Part shown: positions 43,814-49,807 of the stretch, in pieces
Numbering within the stretch: the stretch's first letter is position 1
Layout: the number at the start of each line of letters is the position of its first letter
Translations under genes and position numbers: made by a program
Notes under the pieces: generated by a model
The model's input: only the letters and a program-made list of their open reading frames with translations
Databases searched by the model: none
Told to the model about the DNA's origin: nothing
Source: Candidatus Gastranaerophilales bacterium
GTDB taxonomy: Bacteria > Cyanobacteriota > Vampirovibrionia > Gastranaerophilales > Gastranaerophilaceae
DNA: 64,000 bases
NCBI GenBank assembly: GCA_944324315.1
Contig: CALUVW010000008.1
Span: 1 to 64,000, forward strand
Direction: 5' to 3'

Positions 43814-44495
43814 ATATGAGATTGTAAAAAGAATTGAAGCTTTTGCACCGCCTGAAACCGCAGAAGATTGGGATTGTTCCGGCTGGCTTATTGAAACGTC
43901 ATTAAGTGATGTCAAAAAGATTATGATAGCTCTGACTGTAACTGATGATGTTGTAAGACAGGCAAAAGAGCAAAATTGTGATATGATAATTTCTCATCAC
44001 CCGTTGTTTGTCGTTCCTGTGGCTTACAAAGATATTGATATTTACTGCGCGCATACCAATATGGATAAAGCTCAAGGCGGTACAACAGACAAATTGATTG
44101 AAACACTTGGCTTGCCGGAAGGACATCACTGCGGTGAGTTTTTGAGAATTGTTGAACAAGAAACAGCGGTTGATGAATTCGCACACAAGCTTTTAAAATT
44201 ATCGTCCGGACTGCGCTATGTTAATAATCAAAGTGTAAATCACATAAAACGTATAGCTTTTTGTGGCGGCAGCGGTTCAGAATTTATACAAGAGGCTTTT
44301 GAAAATAACTGCGATGCTCTTGTTACAAGTGATATAAAATTTCATACAGCGCTTGAAAGTCCGATTGTTTTGTTTGATATAGGACATTTTGAAAGTGAGA
44401 TATTTGTTTTAGATGTTTTCAAATCACTTATCCCACACACTGTTGACGTAATCAAGGCTTTTGAAAACAGTCCGTTCAGGCAAATAAAATCTTGA
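43806..44495 (+). CDS. Nif3-like dinuclear metal centre protein
   Basis: 229 residues from ATG at 43806, chosen for GAGGAAAT upstream and agreement with family length; a longer frame begins inside coaBC. Motifs: AEDWDCSGWLIE, IISHHPLFVVP, AHTNMDKAQGGTTDKLIETL, CGGSGSEFIQEA, VTSDIKFHTAL, DIGHFESE. These supply the metal ligands of the YbgI/Nif3 family, annotated as GTP cyclohydrolase I type 2-like; the true reaction is unsettled. Part of the gmk-coaBC unit. Confidence 0.9.
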   Translation: MDKYEIVKRIEAFAPPETAEDWDCSGWLIETSLSDVKKIMIALTVTDDVVRQAKEQNCDMIISHHPLFVVPVAYKDIDIYCAHTNMDKAQGGTTDKLIETLGLPEGHHCGEFLRIVEQETAVDEFAHKLLKLSSGLRYVNNQSVNHIKRIAFCGGSGSEFIQEAFENNCDALVTSDIKFHTALESPIVLFDIGHFESEIFVLDVFKSLIPHTVDVIKAFENSPFRQIKS

Positions 44496-44537
44496 CAATA
44501 AAGTTTCAGCAAATAAAATAAAAAACGTAGCTCATAT

Positions 44538-44609
44538 TGGGGCGTCGCCAAGTGGTAAGGCACCTGGTTTTGGTCCAGGCATTCGGAGGTTCGAATCCTT
44601 CCGCCCCAG
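44538..44609 (+). tRNA. tRNA-Gln (anticodon TTG)
   Basis: Cloverleaf: acceptor TGGGGCG/CGCCCCA, D-arm region GTCGCCAAGTGGTAAGGC, anticodon arm CCTGG-TTTTGGT-CCAGG with anticodon TTG, T-arm GGAGG-TTCGAAT-CCTTC. Discriminator G; CCA not encoded. A hairpin terminator follows. Confidence 0.96.
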
Positions 44610-44620
44610 ATTTAGAATAA

Positions 44621-44655
44621 AAAAATCCTTCACTAAATAAGTGAAGGATTTTTTT
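44621..44655. terminator. Bidirectional terminator
   Basis: Stem AAAAATCCTTCAC/GTGAAGGATTTTT with a 7-nt loop ends the tRNA transcript and, on the other strand, the gene at 44655. Confidence 0.88.
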
Positions 44656-45146
44656 TATTTCATTGATTTTGTGATTAATTTTAAAATTCTTTTTACCATG
44701 GGAGAAAATTCTTTTCCGAGAGTAAGTTCAAATGTAGAAGTTGTTGCGGATCTTCCGGAAGAGCAGTTTATAGGCTCAGACATTTTTAAAACATCACTAT
44801 TCATTATGATACAGCGGTCATTTTTTTTAAGACGAGCCCTGATGTATGATTGTTCTTTTAATTCTCCTGTAGATACATCATACAATTCTTTTTTAATTTC
44901 CTGTACAGGGTCATTAAACAAGCTGTTATTTTTATATACACGTTCTTTATATTCATATTTTTTGCCAACAAGACGGAAAGTATCTAATCCGTCAACCTGA
45001 ACTTTTTTATATAATTTCAGATTTCTCATAGTAAAAGAATCGTCAGGCATAACCATATCTTTACCTTTTAAAACGTATTCTCCTTTTTGAGTTTTCAGAG
45101 TTTTGAAAGTATTCGGGGTATCAACATTACTAATTCTGTAAAGCAT
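44655..45146 (-). CDS. Unknown basic 163-residue protein
   Basis: ATG at 45146 is selected because AAGGAGA lies 6 nt upstream; the open frame extends ten codons further with no ribosome site. The protein is Lys/Tyr-rich with a beta-like centre (DTFRLVGKKYEYKERVYKNN) and a Ser/Thr-rich stretch (CSSGRSATTSTFELTLG) before a basic helix. No signal peptide or known domain. Confidence 0.7.
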   Translation of the reverse strand: MLYRISNVDTPNTFKTLKTQKGEYVLKGKDMVMPDDSFTMRNLKLYKKVQVDGLDTFRLVGKKYEYKERVYKNNSLFNDPVQEIKKELYDVSTGELKEQSYIRARLKKNDRCIIMNSDVLKMSEPINCSSGRSATTSTFELTLGKEFSPMVKRILKLITKSMK

Positions 45147-45277
45147 TATGTCTCCTTTAATTTTATAATAACGCAACTCTATTTTTGAAGATAAAGTTGT
45201 ATTATTAAATAAAACAATAAAAATAAAAATTTTTCAAAAATTATTTAGTTTTATGTAAATAATATTAATCGATTATT

Positions 45278-45313
45278 AAAATACCGGAGATATATTACCT
45301 CCGGTATTTTTAT
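45278..45313. terminator. Hairpin in the spacer between two minus-strand genes
   Basis: AAAATACCGGAG/CTCCGGTATTTT stem with a 9-nt loop, 40 bp after the stop of the gene at 45350. It probably ends that gene, although the T-tract on that strand is short. Confidence 0.65.
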
Positions 45314-45349
45314 GTTTGTTAGAATTTAGTGGCATTTTTTCTTTATTTA

Positions 45350-46186
45350 TTACTTTGTGAAATCGTCAATGTCTGTTTTCGAAAATAATTTTTTAGAATT
45401 GGTTTTTTGGTATTTTTTTAATTCATCTGTAGAAACTTTGAAGTCTTTAGATTCATTCGATTTTTTGAGTTTGAGATTTAGATGATCTTTGAACAATAAT
45501 TTTTTATCTGAAAATTTGAATTTTTTTATTTGTTCTGCGTCTTGTTCAAATTTTGTTGCTTTAATATAATCTTTGTGTTCGCCCTTCAAAGCTGTTCGTA
45601 ATTCAGTCATTGCGCGATCAAGACTTTGCTGCAGTCGGTTTGTGCCGGTCGCGTATAATTTTAGGAAGGTGTCAGCATCTTTGCCGCCGATTTGTTTTGC
45701 TAAATCAACAACATCTTGTTCATTGACTGATATATGATGTGCAGCTGCTTCACCTATTTCTAAATCTGATTTAACCTGTCCGCCTCTGCGTGACATACTT
45801 ACTGCAATATCCTTACTGTCAGCGATTTTCCCACCGTCAGCAAAACCGCTCAGCTGTAATGTTTTGCCGCCGTTACCTGTTGCACGATATTTTATTACAG
45901 CCTGTGATGAACCAGGATTTGTAATTGATACCGCTCCTTGACCGAGAACCTGTTTTCCGTCTCTTAATCTCATTCCGGCTATTGCATAATTTGACTCGGC
46001 TTTATATGCAATATCCAGTTTTGGATTTTTAGTGCCTGAAAGTCCTTTTTGTATAAGTTGAGCTGCTTTTTGGTCTTTTTTAGCAAGTTCCATAAGCTGT
46101 GTGCGTCCGAGTGTTATTCTGCCGGCTGCACCTTCTGTTTTCGGCAATACGCTGATGATTTTACTCATAATTTTTCCTAATGACAT
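45350..46186 (-). CDS. Unknown 278-residue basic protein
   Basis: ATG at 46186 has GGGGAAAAT upstream; the frame could be read from 46231 without a ribosome site. The N-terminal part has ITLGRTQLMELAKKDQKAAQ; the centre is beta-rich with many Gly and Lys (LRDGKQVLGQGAVSITN; GNGGKTLQLSGFADGGK); the C-terminus is Lys-rich and helical. No signal peptide, membrane segment or recognised domain. Confidence 0.7.
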   Translation of the reverse strand: MSLGKIMSKIISVLPKTEGAAGRITLGRTQLMELAKKDQKAAQLIQKGLSGTKNPKLDIAYKAESNYAIAGMRLRDGKQVLGQGAVSITNPGSSQAVIKYRATGNGGKTLQLSGFADGGKIADSKDIAVSMSRRGGQVKSDLEIGEAAAHHISVNEQDVVDLAKQIGGKDADTFLKLYATGTNRLQQSLDRAMTELRTALKGEHKDYIKATKFEQDAEQIKKFKFSDKKLLFKDHLNLKLKKSNESKDFKVSTDELKKYQKTNSKKLFSKTDIDDFTK

Positions 46187-46452
46187 AATTAATTTTCCCC
46201 TTTCGTTTTTGGTAACTTTACTTTTTATCAAATTTAATTAAGTTTTAATTTAACCAGTGATTCCTTTTTGTTTTGAAAATCGATTTTCCCTTACTCCTTT
46301 ATAAAAACTTTCAAAAAATAAAAATTGCTAAAATTTATGAAGTTTTAAGTATAAATTAGTATAATATAGAATTGACAATGCATTCCAGATTTACAAAACT
46401 TAATGTACAATACTTTTAAATACTAAATTGAGACATTTAAGAAGCTAAAATT

Positions 46453-46779
46453 ATGGGAATCAAACAGGAATTTGGCAGAAAAATAAAAAGAATGCGTATA
46501 AACCGTGGTTTGACGCAGGAAGAACTTGCTGAAGCCGTTGACTTATCTCAGCGTGCGATGAGCGGTATTGAAACCGGTGAAAATTTTGTGTCGGCAGAAA
46601 CTATTGATAAACTTGTAAAAGCTCTTGATACTTCCATGGAAGAATTATTTGCAACCGATCATTTAAAAGTCGGTGATGAATTAAGAAAAGAAATTGATGA
46701 CAAGCTTGATGTTCTGACAGATGATCCTTCAAAGTTGGTTATTGTTTATAATGTTGTAAAAAGTCTTTTGAAAGAGTAA
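46453..46779 (+). CDS. XRE-family transcriptional regulator
   Basis: 108 residues: a textbook Cro/C1 HTH (FGRKIKRMRINRGLTQEELA, LSQRAMSGIETG) in the first 65, and a helical C-terminal part for dimerisation. No clear Shine-Dalgarno. It is immediately upstream, same strand, of the poly-G cassette and pilin-like gene at 46882-47933, so regulation of that locus is plausible. Confidence 0.85.
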   Translation: MGIKQEFGRKIKRMRINRGLTQEELAEAVDLSQRAMSGIETGENFVSAETIDKLVKALDTSMEELFATDHLKVGDELRKEIDDKLDVLTDDPSKLVIVYNVVKSLLKE

Positions 46780-46820
46780 CAATTATATATATAATTGTTA
46801 AAAATCTTCTTGCCGCAAGG

Positions 46821-46849
46821 TTGAATTTTACTAAAAAAAATGTTAAACT
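46821..46849 (+). promoter_or_regulatory. Promoter of the second poly-G mini-ORF
   Basis: TTGAAT at 46821 and TAAACT at 46844, 17 bp apart. The same arrangement precedes each poly-G mini-ORF. Confidence 0.55.
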
Positions 46850-46881
46850 AATAAAGTATAAAAAAAAGAAAGGAATGATGT

Positions 46882-46938
46882 ATGAAGAGATTTATTATGC
46901 CTGAAACACGCGGGGGGGGGGCGATTCCGAGCTTTTAG
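46882..46938 (+). CDS. Poly-G mini-ORF, candidate phase-variable 5' end of the next pilin-like gene
   Basis: As read, 18 residues: MKRFIMPETRGGGAIPSF, with AAAGGAATG upstream of the ATG. The Gly codons lie in ten G (46912-46921). One more or two fewer G avoids the TAG and gives a reading frame uninterrupted for about 100 codons to FTLAE of the pilin-like protein. After the G tract the sequence resembles that of the 62921 cassette (GAGGTCAAGAAGTCAAGCAA, then GTCATCCTGAA). Start codon to the first codon of the downstream frame is 38 nt, as in the other two cassettes. Confidence 0.55.
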   Translation: MKRFIMPETRGGGAIPSF

Positions 46939-46988
46939 AAAGCAGTTTAGCTAAGAGGTCAAGAAGTCAAGCAAGTTTAAAAAATGTC

Positions 46989-47009
46989 ATCCTGAACTTG
47001 TTTCAGGAT
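46989..47009. repeat. Interspersed palindrome, ATCCTGAA/TTCAGGAT type
   Basis: ATCCTGAA and TTCAGGAT flank 5 nt. Related half-copies or variants lie near 48863-48921, 62786-62814 and 63020-63040. This family sits in spacers and, here, inside an open reading frame, where it reads VILNLFQDL. Confidence 0.7.
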
Positions 47010-47933
47010 CTGGTAATTAGATGCAAAGCAAATTTAGAAGGTAGGATAAGATATGATGGCAGGTTGTTAACTCCAATCTTCCTTCCCTTATTAGGGAAGG
47101 ATAAGAGGATGGGTAACTATTTCAGCTTATCCAAGTTGCTATCCATCCCTGTCCCCTCCCTGATTAGGGAGGGGAAATCAGATACTATCCCTTCACCCAA
47201 CAAAAAACGCAAAGCAGCATTTACTTTGGCAGAAGTTCTCATCACGCTTGGAGTCATCGGTGTAGTAGCGGCTTTAACAATGCCGTCATTAATAGCACAT
47301 TATCAGAAGAAAGTATTGGTTACGCAGATAAAAAAAGCGTATTCAACTTTAAATGAAGGTTTCAGGCAAATAATGATTAATGAAGGCTGTACAGATTTAA
47401 TTTGTGCCGGCTTAATATATACTGAGTATGGTTCCTCTGGTGAGTTTTATCTTGGTTCTATCATCATTAATGATTCTAACTTAAACAAACTTGCCACAAC
47501 TTTCAAACTATCAGATTTTTCAAATACAAAAAATATATTTGATTATGAAATCAAAAGCTTGAATGGCGATGTGTTTGATTTTGATCCTTTTTCTAATGGA
47601 CGGTACACCGGTGTAACTCCAGATGGTATGTTTTTACTTTTTAGTTCTGAGATGGAGCCATTAGTTTTTTTTGATGTCAATGGTAGAAAAGGGCCAAATG
47701 TTTTTGGAAGAGATATTTTTGGTGTAATGATTATAGATACTATGCTTACTCCAATGTACAGCCAGGCTTTTCTAAGATTTGCAGCTGGCTCGAACGTTAT
47801 TCCTGATGATATGTCTGAAGATGATAGGATTTCCTTAATCAAACAAGCATGTTCTCCAGAATCCGATGAAATTTCTCAATTGACTGTCTGTTTAGAACGC
47901 ATTATATTGGACGGATGGGAGATGAATTATTAG
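46998..47933 (+). CDS. Pilin-like protein with long repeat-derived N-terminal extension
   Basis: The class III signal AAFTLAEVLITLG starts near 47216 and is followed by GVVAALTMPSLIAHYQKK and a globular part with FFDVNGRKGPNVFGRDIFG. There is no conventional start close to it. The frame is open from the poly-G tract at 46912; the boundary given is the first start codon (TTG) after it, and ATG at 47109 (after AAGGATAAGAGG) is another candidate. The extension contains three palindromic repeats translated in frame. If the poly-G cassette supplies the start, expression would depend on tract length. A hairpin follows the stop. Confidence 0.75.
   Translation: MFQDLVIRCKANLEGRIRYDGRLLTPIFLPLLGKDKRMGNYFSLSKLLSIPVPSLIREGKSDTIPSPNKKRKAAFTLAEVLITLGVIGVVAALTMPSLIAHYQKKVLVTQIKKAYSTLNEGFRQIMINEGCTDLICAGLIYTEYGSSGEFYLGSIIINDSNLNKLATTFKLSDFSNTKNIFDYEIKSLNGDVFDFDPFSNGRYTGVTPDGMFLLFSSEMEPLVFFDVNGRKGPNVFGRDIFGVMIIDTMLTPMYSQAFLRFAAGSNVIPDDMSEDDRISLIKQACSPESDEISQLTVCLERIILDGWEMNY
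47081..47100. repeat. Palindromic repeat CCTTCCCT...AGGGAAGG
   Basis: An 8-bp inverted repeat with TATT loop, inside the N-terminal extension of the pilin-like gene and in frame with it. Same family type as 47152-47175. Confidence 0.7.
47152..47175. repeat. Palindromic repeat TCCCCTCCCT...AGGGAGGGGA
   Basis: A perfect 10-bp inverted repeat with GATT loop, translated as PSLIREGK. A related GC-rich palindrome is at 55806-55828, also inside a pilin-like reading frame. Confidence 0.75.
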
Positions 47934-47949
47934 ATAAATATAGTATCAA

Positions 47950-47991
47950 AATTGACATTTCCTTTCCAATTATGGAAGGGAAATGTCAATT
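47950..47991. terminator. Terminator between convergent genes
   Basis: AATTGACATTTCC and its complement form a 13-bp stem with an internal secondary pairing (TTTCC/GGAAG). It follows the pilin-like gene and includes the stop codon of the convergent gene at 47986. Confidence 0.7.
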
Positions 47992-48792
47992 ATTATTGTA
48001 TGGTGAAACTGTTAACGGCTGTGTTAATTTTAGTACAAAACTCGCTCCGTCAGGGATTTTTACATCTTCTCCACGCTGCATTACACCCCTGAGTCCTCCG
48101 CCGAGAGCCCCGACTCCTCCATATATTGCAAGATTTCTTCCCCAGTCATCACTTCCGCCGAGCGCTGTAAAAGCTGCCCCGATAAGCATACTGCCTAAAG
48201 CTCCTATTACTATATCACGTGTCATTTTTTTTGCCCGTTCGCTTTCGGCTTCCAGAATAATATTTTCTGTTGCAATATTTATAAAGTTTCCGTCAGGGGT
48301 TAATATCTGGTTAAAATTAATCTCCATTGCGCCGCTTCCGTATGCATATCCGGCAGCTTCAGCATCTTTTGCGCTTCCGTAAACCAGGCTTCCGGCAGGA
48401 GCAATTAACACTCCGTTGTATACAAAATCCTCTGTTAATTTTGCGGTTAATCTGTCATCCTTTTCAAGGCTTCCAGAACTTATTCCGGAGTCAAACGTTA
48501 TATAAAAAGAGGTGCCAGAAGGTACTTTTACAACTCTGCCTGTAAGTCTTTGCGGCTGTGAACTGTAAGTGTTATGAATTACTTCCTCTTGAATCAGGGG
48601 AGGTGTGTAGTTTGTCCTATCATTATTTTTTTGTCTTGTTTTTGAAAAATCGTTCTGGATTGGCTGTGATTGGATAGGTTGAAATCTTTTACGATCAAAT
48701 TCAGCCTGTGCTTCATCGCTGAAATCGTATGCAGCAAAAACAGGAACAGATAAAATTTGAAAACATATAAAACAAGCTAAAATCTTTTTCAT
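47986..48792 (-). CDS. Secreted protein with a TrbI/VirB10-like beta-domain pattern
   Basis: 268 residues with a signal peptide (MKKILACFICFQILSVPVFA). After a Gln/Pro-rich linker, a beta-rich domain reads GTSFYITFDSGISSGSLEK, LIAPAGSLVYGSAKDAE, then DGNFINIATE. The LLxPxGSxxxG core recalls TrbI/VirB10-type barrels, but I see no other type IV secretion genes, so this is weak. A Gly/Ala-rich segment (IVIGALGSMLIGAAFTALGG) follows and looks like a glycine-zipper membrane helix. TATAAT ends 9 nt before ATG. Confidence 0.7.
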   Translation of the reverse strand: MKKILACFICFQILSVPVFAAYDFSDEAQAEFDRKRFQPIQSQPIQNDFSKTRQKNNDRTNYTPPLIQEEVIHNTYSSQPQRLTGRVVKVPSGTSFYITFDSGISSGSLEKDDRLTAKLTEDFVYNGVLIAPAGSLVYGSAKDAEAAGYAYGSGAMEINFNQILTPDGNFINIATENIILEAESERAKKMTRDIVIGALGSMLIGAAFTALGGSDDWGRNLAIYGGVGALGGGLRGVMQRGEDVKIPDGASFVLKLTQPLTVSPYNNN

Positions 48793-48862
48793 TCTTATTA
48801 CATTATAATTGAATCTTGAATTATTACAATATCCTTGTTATAATTTGTAGTGAGTTTATTTT

Positions 48863-48921
48863 GTCATTCTGAATTTATTTTAGGGATTCTGATGAGATTC
48901 TGAAACAGGTTCAAGAATGAT
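48863..48921. repeat. Interspersed repeat copies upstream of plsY
   Basis: GTCATTCTGAATTTA and GAGATTCTGAAACAGGTTC resemble the ATCCTGAA/TTCAGGAT family at 46989 and the copy at 62786. They occupy most of the 175-bp spacer between 48792 and plsY. Confidence 0.55.
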
Positions 48922-48968
48922 ATAAATAACGACATTAGAAAATTCGGAAACGTATAAAGAGAGTGACA

Positions 48969-49574
48969 ATGGAAAAAATATTGGAATTATTGTGTGTACT
49001 TATAAGTGCTTATATAATAGGTTCTATACCTACAGGGTATATTATTGTAAAAGCATTCACCGGAGAAGATATCAGGACTATAGGTTCCGGTTCGACAGGA
49101 GCTACTAATGTAAAGCGTGTTATGGGTAAAAAATGGTTTTTTATCACATTGCTTTTAGATGCTTTTAAAGGAGCGCTTCCTGTTGTATTGACTGCGTTAT
49201 TTGCAAAAACGTTTACCAATATAGGACTATTGCCAGTATTGGCAGCTGTTGCGGTAATTATTGGACACAGTAAGTCGATATTTCTAAAGTTTACGGGCGG
49301 AAAATCTGTTGCATCAGGTGTGGGGACAATTCTTGCCTTAAACTGGCAGGTAGGATTAATAATTGCTGCTATATGGGCTGTTGTAACATTTTTTACAAGA
49401 TATGTTTCTGTCGGATCTATTACGGCTCTTGCATTTTCCCCATTTATTATGTGGGTGTTTAAGGCTCCTGCTGCTTATATCTGGTACTGCGCTCTGGGAG
49501 CTTTATACATAATTTATTTACACAGATCAAATATTCAAAGGCTTTTCAAAGGTGAAGAAAACAAGGTGAGATAA
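48969..49574 (+). CDS. plsY: Glycerol-3-phosphate acyltransferase
   Basis: 201 residues; ATG at 48969 is preferred to GTG at 48963 because of spacing from AAGAGAG. Five membrane helices and the PlsY motifs GSIPTGYII, GSGSTGATNVKRVMG, and the catalytic GHSKSIFLKFTGGKSVASGV are intact. It transfers acyl from acyl phosphate to glycerol-3-phosphate, the first step of phospholipid synthesis. Stop overlaps the next start (TAATG). Confidence 0.95.
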   Translation: MEKILELLCVLISAYIIGSIPTGYIIVKAFTGEDIRTIGSGSTGATNVKRVMGKKWFFITLLLDAFKGALPVVLTALFAKTFTNIGLLPVLAAVAVIIGHSKSIFLKFTGGKSVASGVGTILALNWQVGLIIAAIWAVVTFFTRYVSVGSITALAFSPFIMWVFKAPAAYIWYCALGALYIIYLHRSNIQRLFKGEENKVR

Positions 49575-49798
49575 TGAACTTTACGGTTTTATTAATTGCT
49601 TTAGGTATTATAATTGTTTTATTTGTTGTGGGAAAAATTTTTGCAATTCTGACAAAAATTTTATTTGTTATTCTCCTTGTAGCAATTCTTGCCGTAGGAT
49701 TTTTTATCTGGCAGAATAAAGATAACTATTTGAGTGAAACAGGGAAAACTAATTCATATATAATTCTTGTAAACGACTATGCTTCTCGATGCATATAA
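49574..49798 (+). CDS. Small membrane protein coupled to plsY
   Basis: 74 residues with two adjacent hydrophobic segments (VLLIALGIIIVLFVVG, then ILFVILLVAILAVGFFIW) and a short polar tail. It overlaps plsY by one base, so it is co-translated. No family recognised. It might modulate the acyltransferase or be an unrelated small membrane protein. Confidence 0.65.
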   Translation: MNFTVLLIALGIIIVLFVVGKIFAILTKILFVILLVAILAVGFFIWQNKDNYLSETGKTNSYIILVNDYASRCI

Positions 49799-49807
49799 AT
49801 AGCTTTT

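Noticed and set aside
47986-48792. Part of a conjugative type IV secretion system
   Set aside because: Only a weak TrbI-like core is visible, and no other transfer genes are present.
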